Shown here: positions 15,564-21,361 of the stretch, in pieces
Layout: each line of letters begins with the position of its first letter
How positions within the stretch are numbered: the stretch's first letter is position 1
Source: a virus
DNA length: 38,401 nt
Direction: 5' to 3' (one strand)
IMG/VR virus record: IMGVR_UViG_3300034072_000566
Location: 1-38,401 of that record
Program-made: the position numbers and the translations under genes
Notes under the pieces: generated by a model
Told to the model about the DNA's origin: nothing
Seen by the model: only the letters and a program-made list of their open reading frames with translations
Database searches by the model: none

Positions 15564-15770
15564 TCAAGTCGTTTTGTTCTGAGCTGCGGAACGCTCCAGC
15601 AGCTCCTCACGCACAATCACAGTTTTTGGCGGGGCCTCGATCGTCACACGGGCCTTGACGCCCTGCGGGAGTTTCAATCTCACGATGACATCCCCGATCT
15701 GAATTGCCTCGCCGTCCATGCGAGTCAGCACCAGTCTATTTCGCAGGACTCCGTCTTTTCCGCGTTCCAT
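15564..15770 (-). CDS. CsrA-like translational regulator
   Basis: 68 residues. After an eleven-residue N-terminal extension, RLVLTRMDGEAIQIGD aligns with the CsrA core (LxLTRxxGExIxIGD), and IEAPPKTVIVREELLER aligns with the CsrA tail (AP..V.VHREEI), including the Arg used for RNA contact. CsrA binds GGA-containing sites, often over ribosome binding sites, and blocks or stabilises mRNA. The ATG at 15770 has GGCGGAG upstream and overlaps the winged-helix gene by 35 bases. It could regulate phage or host translation. The start is uncertain by some residues. Confidence 0.72.
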   Translation of the reverse strand: MERGKDGVLRNRLVLTRMDGEAIQIGDVIVRLKLPQGVKARVTIEAPPKTVIVREELLERSAAQNKTT

Positions 15771-16041
15771 CGCTCCGCCTTTCGTTGCTCGCAAACATGC
15801 CGCGCCTGAGTCTCCACCGGTGCGGCTCGTTCTGTCTGTCGATCTGTATTTCCAGCACAGCCCCGCCGCGTTCCAGGCTGCGGAGTGCCCGCTGGATTGT
15901 CTTTGTGCTGCAGCCCATTGCTGCAGCCAGTTCGGTCTTCGTTGCTGGTCCCGCCGCCAGCAGGCTTTCCAAGCGCCGGAGTTGGTCCACTGCAGGGTGG
16001 ACTACCACGGGCCCGGATCTCGCTTTCGCACGTCGCCTCAT
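15736..16041 (-). CDS. Winged helix-turn-helix regulator
   Basis: 101 residues. LRRLESLLAAGPATKTELA, then GCSTKTIQRALRSLERGGAV and RQNEPHRWRLRR, is a winged-helix domain of the DeoR/GntR-like kind (recognition helix about 45-57) with a beta hairpin. The ends are basic. It probably binds DNA as a regulator. The ATG overlaps the stop of the small membrane protein (ATGA). Confidence 0.75.
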   Translation of the reverse strand: MRRRAKARSGPVVVHPAVDQLRRLESLLAAGPATKTELAAAMGCSTKTIQRALRSLERGGAVLEIQIDRQNEPHRWRLRRGMFASNERRSDGTRKRRSPAK

Positions 16042-16229
16042 TCGTCGTCATCCGTCAGTTCGCCTTTGGTCATGGCGTCCTGCCGTCGTTGTTGCCGTCC
16101 TTGTTCGTCCAGTCGTTCATGCCGCAAACACGCCAGCCAAACGGCAGTAAGCCAGCCGGCGGCAATCATGCAGATCCCGCCGAAATACATGCCGATGATC
16201 GGGTCGGTGAAAAGGTTTGTCGCGGCCAT
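16038..16229 (-). CDS. Small single-pass membrane protein, 63 aa
   Basis: The ATG at 16229 follows the previous stop by one base. Residues about 9-33 are hydrophobic (PIIGMYFGGICMIAAGWLTA then VWLACL), followed by a charged C-terminal tail (HERLDEQGRQQRRQDAM, TKGELTDDDE), consistent with one transmembrane helix and a cytoplasmic tail. Function unknown. Small membrane proteins in phage early regions often affect superinfection or host physiology, but nothing here shows that. Confidence 0.6.
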   Translation of the reverse strand: MAATNLFTDPIIGMYFGGICMIAAGWLTAVWLACLRHERLDEQGRQQRRQDAMTKGELTDDDE

Positions 16230-16230
16230 G

Positions 16231-16404
16231 TCAGTAGTCCATCCTTCCGCGTTCCTCGGCTCGCACGCCGCGAATGCGACACTCAGGGATGGTGTATGGA
16301 TCCGGCATGCGGCGGCGCTCGCCCAGCAGTCGCTCCCGCTCACGGCGTTCCCGCTGGATTTCCTCGCAGCGTTCGCGGATCTCTTCGGGCGTTGGGTCTT
16401 GCAT
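16231..16404 (-). CDS. Small Arg/Glu-rich coiled-coil protein, 57 aa
   Basis: The ATG at 16404 has TGAGG upstream. Residues 4-33 form a highly charged helix (EEIRERCEEIQRERRERE). The C-terminal half is basic (RIRGVRAEERGRMDY). The ORF could be extended upstream, but the chosen ATG has the only ribosome binding site. No family is recognised. Confidence 0.5.
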   Translation of the reverse strand: MQDPTPEEIRERCEEIQRERRERERLLGERRRMPDPYTIPECRIRGVRAEERGRMDY

Positions 16405-16414
16405 CGCATCAGCC

Positions 16415-16537
16415 TCAGAAATGGTAGAAAAGAACCGTAACAATGATGCCGCAGCCAAGCCCTGTAAGGAATAGGGTGATGGCATGCCATGGATCTCGCA
16501 CATCCAGTACGAATACATCCCAGTTGTCGTCTTGCAT
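16415..16537 (-). CDS. Tiny membrane protein, 40 aa
   Basis: Short ORF with AGGAG eight bases before the ATG at 16537 (an ATG two codons upstream is too close to it). The sequence begins MQDDNWDVFVLDVRDPWHAI; a hydrophobic segment LTGLGCGIIVTVLFYHF follows, so one transmembrane helix is likely. It lies between the tRNA-like element and the charged small protein. Composition and ribosome binding site support it; no homologue is known to me. Confidence 0.55.
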   Translation of the reverse strand: MQDDNWDVFVLDVRDPWHAITLFLTGLGCGIIVTVLFYHF

Positions 16538-16576
16538 CAACATCGCTCCTGTAATGGTATCGAAACAGAACCAGAA

Positions 16577-16635
16577 TCCGCCCGCGGGAATCGAACCCGC
16601 ACTGTCACCACACAGTCGGCACCAGCCGGGGCGGT
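16577..16635 (-). ncRNA. tRNA-like cloverleaf, 59 nt
   Basis: It begins five bases after the stop of the DGQHR-motif gene. The stems, in 5'-3' order on the minus strand: acceptor CCGCCC (16634-16629) with GGGCGG (16583-16578), 6 bp; D-like arm CGGC-TGGT-GCCG (16628-16617); anticodon-like arm ACTGT-GTGGTG-ACAGT (16616-16601); T arm GCGGG-TTCGATT-CCCGC (16600-16584). All four stems are perfect, and the T loop TTCGATT is canonical. It differs from a normal tRNA: no bases at positions 8-9, a four-base D loop, a six-base anticodon loop, no variable loop, no CCA. I call it tRNA-like rather than tRNA. Confidence 0.5.
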
Positions 16636-16640
16636 TGTTG

Positions 16641-17453
16641 TTACATCACTTCACCGATGAAAGACTTTGCACGCTGTGTGACTTCCGCCTTTAAAATATC
16701 ACGATGATTCACGCGGCTGATCTTCAGGTCTTTACGCTTGACATCAAAGGCAAGGTAAATGCGAAAAAACAACTCCTCCGCAGAACTAGCGTTTTGTGCT
16801 GTGGCTCGCGATCCTGAGCCAGTAACCAGCCAGCCATTAAACGCACGCACATGCGGCCACATGTGTTCGTATTGCTGCTGAAAAAACAAGGAGTATTGCT
16901 GCAGTGATTCGTCAATTTCCTCATCAGTCCTGTCAGCATATGCGGTCAGCAAAAGAGCAGCCATTGCGCACGCACTGCCAACCACTCTCTTTCGTGCCAC
17001 GCACAGCGTCAGAATCCGTTCAATTTTGGATTCGTGAACTGAAAGAATTGCAGAGACCTGATGCGGAGCAGCGGTTTTCGATGTTGTGTGTTTCACCAAC
17101 CGCGTGACGATTTCAACGTGACTTCGCGGCTTGACCAGCACATCGAATATTGTGCGTCTCAATCCGCGGTCTACTGGCAATTGCAAAGTCTCTTCTGTGC
17201 TGCCATAGGTTGCCAGCAGCATTGTTCCAGACCAGTTTGCCGCGATCACTGCAGCCAGCCTGTGCTGCCCATCGACCAACCGCCCTGTCTCATCGACAGC
17301 AATTGGCTGATGCGTTGTTCGCCACTGCCCTGCTGACATCTCGGCAGCGTAGGATTTGACAGTTGCCTGTCGGCATTCTCTGTTGCCATCATTTTTAGCC
17401 AGCATCTGCGCCGCCAATTGTGGCGTCATGAAAATTTCTGTGACTCGCATCAT
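16641..17453 (-). CDS. DGQHR-motif (ParB/DndB-like) protein
   Basis: 270 residues from the first of two adjacent ATGs at 17453 and 17450, with GAGAGG upstream (the second is better spaced). The N-terminal domain reads PIAVDETGRLVDGQHRLAAV, with the DGQHR loop typical of ParB/DndB-type proteins that bind nucleotides or DNA, followed by a mostly helical domain to residue 270. Phage relatives act in DNA modification, partition or unknown processes. Its stop is five bases before the tRNA-like element. Leader hairpins and a TCACCAC motif precede the start. Confidence 0.72.
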   Translation of the reverse strand: MMRVTEIFMTPQLAAQMLAKNDGNRECRQATVKSYAAEMSAGQWRTTHQPIAVDETGRLVDGQHRLAAVIAANWSGTMLLATYGSTEETLQLPVDRGLRRTIFDVLVKPRSHVEIVTRLVKHTTSKTAAPHQVSAILSVHESKIERILTLCVARKRVVGSACAMAALLLTAYADRTDEEIDESLQQYSLFFQQQYEHMWPHVRAFNGWLVTGSGSRATAQNASSAEELFFRIYLAFDVKRKDLKISRVNHRDILKAEVTQRAKSFIGEVM

Positions 17454-17477
17454 AGCCTCTCGATCTGTGGTGATATG

Positions 17478-17546
17478 TTCCCGAGAACTGCTTCGGGAAT
17501 ATGGGTGGTGAAAAGTGCCCCAGAACTCCCGCTGAGGCGCCGGGAG
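17478..17546 (-). promoter_or_regulatory. Two hairpins in the leader of the DGQHR-motif gene
   Basis: Hairpin one has a 6-bp stem (CTCCCG 17526-17531 with CGGGAG 17541-17546). Hairpin two has a 7-bp stem (TTCCCGA 17478-17484 with TCGGGAA 17493-17499). They lie between the stop at 17554 and the start at 17453. On the minus strand the first is followed by TTCTGG and then TTTTCACCACC, so neither is a clear terminator. RNA stability or processing is possible. Confidence 0.45.
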
Positions 17547-17553
17547 GAGTGTG

Positions 17554-18177
17554 TCAGGTAAGGTTGCCAAAGCACACATCAGCAGCTTCCTTGATCCACT
17601 CAAGCACAGCCGCCTCCTCGTCAAACCCCGCCTCGAACCTGTCGGGCCACAGGTAGCCGCTGGCGTAGTCGGCCGCCTCTTCTGGAGTGCACTCGTAATC
17701 GTCCTCCTCTGCACTAGGCATGACAATACCGTCTGAAAGGGCGGATGCAAGCGCCCAGCCGGCGAGCATTGGGTGGTCCTGCATGCGCAGTCCGGTGACC
17801 AACTCCAGATTTCGCACCACTTGCTTGCAGGTCTCCATCACCTGATCGACAGCCTCGCATTCAGCAGGCATCCGCAATCGGCGGCGAGCCTCGCGGGCGT
17901 CGTGCTCCAGTTGCCGTTGCTCCGCCGCTCGCATGGCTTGGCGGATTTCGGCGGTCGCCGTGTCTCTCTGTTGTTCATCCCACTCCCACCGGCGGGCCAA
18001 AATTTGTGCAGCAACCGCAGCCAGTTCAGTTACAGGAACCAAAGCCAGTCCGCCGTTATTGCGGTGCCCTTGCAGGGCCACTCCGACATGCGACAGGGGA
18101 TACTGTGAGTGCCCAGCGTAAGCCGCGGCCAGATGGTCAAGGATCTGCGAAACGGCTTCATTGTGTTCAGTGGACAT
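17554..18177 (-). CDS. Hypothetical protein, 207 aa, coiled-coil centre
   Basis: The ATG at 18177 has CAGGAG six bases upstream. The centre is a charged helix (EWDEQQRDTATAEIRQAM, EQRQLEHDAREARRRLRM). The C-terminal part is acidic (EEDDYECTPEEAADYASGYL, WPDRFEAGFDEEAAVLEW). Looks cytoplasmic and largely helical. No family recognised. It lies in the cluster with repeated TCACCAC leaders. Confidence 0.6.
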   Translation of the reverse strand: MSTEHNEAVSQILDHLAAAYAGHSQYPLSHVGVALQGHRNNGGLALVPVTELAAVAAQILARRWEWDEQQRDTATAEIRQAMRAAEQRQLEHDAREARRRLRMPAECEAVDQVMETCKQVVRNLELVTGLRMQDHPMLAGWALASALSDGIVMPSAEEDDYECTPEEAADYASGYLWPDRFEAGFDEEAAVLEWIKEAADVCFGNLT

Positions 18178-18205
18178 GGGAAACTCCTGCATAATTGTGG
18201 TGATG

Positions 18206-18232
18206 GAAGAAAACCGCGGACCAACCGCCGCG
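18206..18232 (-). terminator. Weak terminator-like hairpin
   Basis: A 5-bp stem (CGCGG 18215-18219 with CCGCG 18228-18232) with an eight-base loop is followed on the minus strand by GGTTTTCTTCC and then the TCACCAC motif. Short stem but good T content. It lies between the ParB-like gene (stop 18249) and the next gene (start 18177). Confidence 0.35.
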
Positions 18233-18248
18233 AGGTCGGCAAAGTGTG

Positions 18249-18545
18249 TCAGATTGCCCGGTAGATAGCCGCCAGTGCCCGGCGTTGCCGCTCCGGTCGT
18301 CCGGGGTCGGCAGCCAGTGCGATCAGGTCGGTGTTGTCGCAGGTGATGCAGTCGATATCCGCCTCGCCTGCTGCGATCATGCCAGCGATTCGGTGATAGC
18401 CGTCTACGATCTCCACAGAGCCCCCGTCGAGGACTTCGACGATCGGGGCGCGTCGGCAATCGAACTGCGACAGCGGCGGCGCTGTGACGTCTGCCACGAT
18501 GTGGCGGAGACGGTCGGCGGGAATCGTAAGGCGGGTGACTCGCAT
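18249..18545 (-). CDS. Short ParB-like protein
   Basis: 98 residues from the ATG at 18545, which follows ACCGGATCACCACA. Contains PIVEVLDGGSVEIVDGYHRI, then AGMIAAGEADIDCITCD, the ParB/sulfiredoxin-fold N-terminal motif (D-G-x-H-R-x-A) in a shortened form. There is no HTH domain. It may bind DNA or a small ligand, or be a partial ParB-like module. It is separated from the DGQHR-motif gene by one gene. Confidence 0.65.
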   Translation of the reverse strand: MRVTRLTIPADRLRHIVADVTAPPLSQFDCRRAPIVEVLDGGSVEIVDGYHRIAGMIAAGEADIDCITCDNTDLIALAADPGRPERQRRALAAIYRAI

Positions 18546-18580
18546 TGTGGTGATCCGGTCAAGTGGTGATGGGAAACGAA

Positions 18581-18991
18581 TCAGCAGCTCTCTCCGATGT
18601 TGTGGCGGTAGCCGTCGTGGTCTTCCACCCAGCCGAACGCTCCGTCTTCCAGCATCTGCTCTGTGAACATGTCGTTCAATTGCTTCACGGCGTTGTCGAA
18701 GTCGGGGGCGGTGATGGTGCCTGAATCGGCATCGGTGCAGAATTTGTACTCCTTCATCACCACGTCGCCGCAGTAGATTTTCCATGCCAGTTCGGCAATG
18801 TCGCAATTCTCATCAGCGTTGTGGTCTGCGGGCAATTGCACGCCTGAGTATGCCTCAAGTCGTTCAATCACGTCAAATTCGGTAACGTCCTCGCGGCCTG
18901 CGTAGTACAGCTCAGCAGCGGTTGTTGTCGCCTTCACGATGTCTGTGTAACTGGCGTTGTCGATGACTGCGATGACTGTGCGTGTGCTCAT
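18581..18991 (-). CDS. Hypothetical acidic protein, 136 aa
   Basis: The ATG at 18991 is preceded by AAAAGGATCACCACA. The protein begins STRTVIAVIDNASYTDIVKA and is acidic through the middle (PADHNADENCDIAELAWKI) and C-terminus (NDMFTEQMLEDGAFGWVEDH). No family recognised. It is the first gene after the promoter at 19049-19077, and its leader holds a 9-bp hairpin at the predicted 5' end. Confidence 0.65.
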   Translation of the reverse strand: MSTRTVIAVIDNASYTDIVKATTTAAELYYAGREDVTEFDVIERLEAYSGVQLPADHNADENCDIAELAWKIYCGDVVMKEYKFCTDADSGTITAPDFDNAVKQLNDMFTEQMLEDGAFGWVEDHDGYRHNIGESC

Positions 18992-19018
18992 TGTGGTGAT
19001 CCTTTTCGTGTGGTGAAT

Positions 19019-19041
19019 CCCGCAGCGTCATTCGCTGCGGG
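19019..19041 (-). promoter_or_regulatory. 5'-end hairpin in the leader of the acidic gene
   Basis: A perfect 9-bp stem (CCCGCAGCG 19019-19027 with CGCTGCGGG 19033-19041) with a five-base loop lies at the predicted transcript start of the promoter at 19049-19077. Such a hairpin may protect the mRNA 5' end. It is followed by GGATTCACCACACG, not a T tract. Confidence 0.5.
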
Positions 19042-19048
19042 TGTGTGG

Positions 19049-19077
19049 AGTATATCGGCTGGCCAAATTGTTGTCCA
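19049..19077 (-). promoter_or_regulatory. Sigma70-type promoter
   Basis: On the minus strand, TGGACA (19077-19072) and TATACT (19054-19049) are separated by exactly 17 bases. It lies in the gap just after the zinc-finger gene (stop 19081) and reads into the acidic gene. Same -35 hexamer and spacing as the promoter at 20048-20076. Confidence 0.65.
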
Positions 19078-19080
19078 GAG

Positions 19081-19302
19081 TCATTCCGCGGATTTTTCTG
19101 GAATCGTCAAAAATTCCAGCCGCCGCTCCAGCTGGTCGATCCTCTCCAGCAGCGCCTGGATGCGGCGATCAGTGGCGGATGTCACTTCGCGTTTGCGGCC
19201 GCTGTCAGCCCTTCGACGGCATCCGGCGGAGCAGTAGACGGACGGACGACCACGGCCGGATCCGGCGGGCAATTCGAGAGAGCAGGTGCGGCATGTCGGC
19301 AT
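19081..19302 (-). CDS. Small zinc-finger and coiled-coil protein
   Basis: 73 residues. An N-terminal CRTC...YCSAGC cluster (Cys4, Cys7, and a CxxxC pair near 24-28) forms a zinc-binding site, followed by RRRADSGRKREV and a helix with a heptad-like pattern (RIQALLERIDQLERRLEFL). CAGGAG lies before the ATG. Phages often encode such short DNA-binding, dimerising proteins; the target is unknown. Confidence 0.75.
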   Translation of the reverse strand: MPTCRTCSLELPAGSGRGRPSVYCSAGCRRRADSGRKREVTSATDRRIQALLERIDQLERRLEFLTIPEKSAE

Positions 19303-19331
19303 GGGATGGACTCCTGAAAGGGTGTGGGGAA

Positions 19332-19577
19332 TCAGCGGATAACGCGACGAATAGCCAAGTTGCTGAACGCGGTCTGTGTGAGACGGTCGGAATAGCCGCC
19401 GTAGCCGTCGGTGATTTTGCTGCAGCGGTCCAGCAGAACCACGTCACGGCCGCGGCTGTTGATCGTCAATGCGAGCACCACGCCAAGAACGCGAACGTCC
19501 CCGGTTTCAGTGCGGCGGGCAATCGTGTCGCCGATACGAACATGGCTGATTTGAGAGATAGGGTTGGAAACTTGCAT
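19332..19577 (-). CDS. Hypothetical protein, 81 aa
   Basis: The ATG at 19577 has AGGAG upstream. The protein MQVSNPISQISHVRIGDTIA continues with a beta-rich pattern and ARRTETGDVRVLGVVLAL, perhaps an SH3-like or OB-like small fold. The C-terminus reads TQTAFSNLAIRRVIR. No family recognised. A terminator-like hairpin precedes it. Confidence 0.6.
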   Translation of the reverse strand: MQVSNPISQISHVRIGDTIARRTETGDVRVLGVVLALTINSRGRDVVLLDRCSKITDGYGGYSDRLTQTAFSNLAIRRVIR

Positions 19578-19600
19578 GGCGGAAACTCCTGAAGGTGGTG

Positions 19601-19629
19601 AAAGAAAACCCGGAGCCGGTCTCCCCGGG
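19601..19629 (-). terminator. Terminator-like hairpin
   Basis: CCCGGGGAG (19629-19621) can pair, with a bulge, with CTCCGGG (19615-19609) on the minus strand; the stem is followed by TTTTCTTT. It lies between the Cys-rich gene (stop 19645) and the next start at 19577. It is followed by the TCACCAC motif of that leader. Confidence 0.4.
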
Positions 19630-19644
19630 GGCCTACCGGGCCTG

Positions 19645-19989
19645 TCAGCTGCAGATTGCGTCAATTCGCTTGTGAATCATTCGGAGAATCTCTTCGAATT
19701 CCCATTCCTCGTGAATGACACAGACGGCCGCAAAGTCGCGGGCCTTGAACAACTGAGATTCTGTCAGTCGTGCGATTGATTCGCGGGTTGCTTTTCGCAG
19801 CCAGTTTCGTTTGACTTCGTTCTCAGCAGCCGCCTTTTCCATTGCAAGTCGATCAGATTCGCTCACAACCGCCTCCCGAACGCGAATAACGCCAGTTCCA
19901 TGACAGGTGAAGCAGTCACCGCCGGCGATGTGTGAGAAAGCGTTGATTTTCTTTGATCCGCAGCATTTCCAGCAGGTTGCAGTTTTCAT
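19645..19989 (-). CDS. Cys-rich, DnaJ-type zinc-finger-like protein
   Basis: 114 residues from the ATG at 19989 (AAGGA upstream). CWKCCGSKKINAFSHIAGGD (4 Cys-type ligands begin here), then CFTCHGTG, forms a CxxC...CxxCxG zinc site like one DnaJ zinc repeat. The remainder is a charged helix (AAENEVKRNWLRKATRESI, AAVCVIHEEWEFEEILRM). It is the first gene after the promoter at 20048-20076 and may bind nucleic acid or protein. Confidence 0.75.
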   Translation of the reverse strand: MKTATCWKCCGSKKINAFSHIAGGDCFTCHGTGVIRVREAVVSESDRLAMEKAAAENEVKRNWLRKATRESIARLTESQLFKARDFAAVCVIHEEWEFEEILRMIHKRIDAICS

Positions 19990-20047
19990 CTCAGTGTTCC
20001 TTCCCGGTGGTGATTCGGTCGCGTCGCTCACTGCGTCGCATGGAAGT

Positions 20048-20076
20048 ATTATCGGCCATAGCCGCGAATATGTCCA
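20048..20076 (-). promoter_or_regulatory. Sigma70-type promoter
   Basis: TGGACA (20076-20071) and GATAAT (20053-20048) are separated by exactly 17 bases. It lies in the 136-base gap after the glycosyltransferase-methyltransferase gene, beside a CGGAATTCCG palindrome (20098-20107) that could be an operator. It is the likely start of the transcript for the small-gene region. Confidence 0.65.
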
Positions 20077-20125
20077 GACTACTCCGGAAGATTTTCACGG
20101 AATTCCGGAAAATTGTTCGGCAAGG

Positions 20126-21361
20126 TCAGTCAACCGCCTTGCGCCCTGTGACGATCACATCATCCCACCTGCCGCTTTGCTCTCGCCAGTCGTGCACCGT
20201 GATCTGCCAGTCCGCAGGAAACGCAGCCTGCACTGCAGCGGTCGCAGCGTCGTTCTGCAGATCCTCAACGACGAACATTCCACCCGGCCGCAGGAGCGGG
20301 CTGAGCTGGTTGATTGCTGCGAGTTGGTGAGCGACCTGGTGCGATCCATCGTCAATTATCAGATCGAACTGTTGCCCCTGCAGTTCGGCCAGGGCGGGGC
20401 TGAAATCCGGGGCGGTGCATCGGATCACTGGGATTCCCGGGCAGGCGTTGCGGTCGATTCCGACTACTTCCACGGGCTGCGGCAGGTGTCGCCAAGCACG
20501 GATGGACGCGCCGCGAAGGACGCCAACTTCCAGCACTTTGCGGGGCTGCAGATCGGCTATCAGTTCATCATAGAACTGGCCGTAGGTGTGGATGGTTGTT
20601 TTATCGCTGCCCTCGCGCTCCAGTGCCTCGCTGAAGGTTGCTGGCTGGCTCTGTGTGGGCTTCCGGCGTTTATGTTCGGCGTAGGTTGCGGCTGACGCGC
20701 CGGATGCTGCCATTGCCCTATCAATCGCTCGCATATTAATTGGCGTGCGAGCCACGTCGATTCTGCTGAGCGGCTTTGGCCGATACCGGCTGAGTGTCGG
20801 GGTGTGCGCGTCTCCGTGACGAATCCAGATCCAGCCCACATCACGACTCACAACGATCGTGTGCCACTGCTGCAAGAATTTGTGGTGCTGCATCTGGTGT
20901 GGACTGACATCCTGCTCCGTGACGATGCTCACGAATTGGTTGCCTGCGTGCTCCCAACTGTAAGCGCGGTTGCGCCAATATGTCATGCCGACGGGCCAAA
21001 TCAGTGCGTGCTCGCCTGTCGCTGGTGCCGCCTTGTAGGTCCGCTCGCAAAAATCAAACGCCAGAACGTCATCATCATCGCACCGAGAGACCACTTTCCG
21101 CCCGGCGGGCAGTTCGTAGTTCTCGCCGTACAGCCGCCATCTATCCCGCCAGATCTCTCGCACATCACAACCGGTGCTGCGCAGCATGTCGGTTCTTGCG
21201 GCTGCGTGTGGGTCCGCCGGATGCTGTGCAAGGTGAATGGTGGGTTTTCGCGTCTGATACGTGAGCGAAGGCCTGATAGTATGCTGTGAGATTTCCAATC
21301 GTCGCTTACTGAGCCTTGCATCGGTGTACACTGCCTGAATAATCATGATATGCGGGGTCAT
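20126..21361 (-). CDS. Glycosyltransferase-like and methyltransferase fusion
   Basis: 411 residues from the ATG at 21361, which overlaps the previous stop (ATGA); an upstream extension has no support. The N-terminal part (about 1-215) resembles putative rhamnosyl/glycosyltransferases (VVSRCDDDDVLAFDF, DDD at 95-98). The C-terminal part is a class I SAM-dependent methyltransferase (KVLEVGVLRGAS about 275-286, DLIIDDGSH about 333-341, LLRPGGMFVVEDL). It could transfer a sugar and methylate it. Target (virion, host glycan or DNA sugar) unknown. Only the methyltransferase motifs are strong. Confidence 0.75.
   Translation of the reverse strand: MTPHIMIIQAVYTDARLSKRRLEISQHTIRPSLTYQTRKPTIHLAQHPADPHAAARTDMLRSTGCDVREIWRDRWRLYGENYELPAGRKVVSRCDDDDVLAFDFCERTYKAAPATGEHALIWPVGMTYWRNRAYSWEHAGNQFVSIVTEQDVSPHQMQHHKFLQQWHTIVVSRDVGWIWIRHGDAHTPTLSRYRPKPLSRIDVARTPINMRAIDRAMAASGASAATYAEHKRRKPTQSQPATFSEALEREGSDKTTIHTYGQFYDELIADLQPRKVLEVGVLRGASIRAWRHLPQPVEVVGIDRNACPGIPVIRCTAPDFSPALAELQGQQFDLIIDDGSHQVAHQLAAINQLSPLLRPGGMFVVEDLQNDAATAAVQAAFPADWQITVHDWREQSGRWDDVIVTGRKAVD

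Noticed and set aside
20098-20107. CGGAATTCCG palindrome as a terminator
   Set aside because: It is perfect, but the flanking stem is imperfect and no T run follows on the minus strand. I mention it only as a possible operator.
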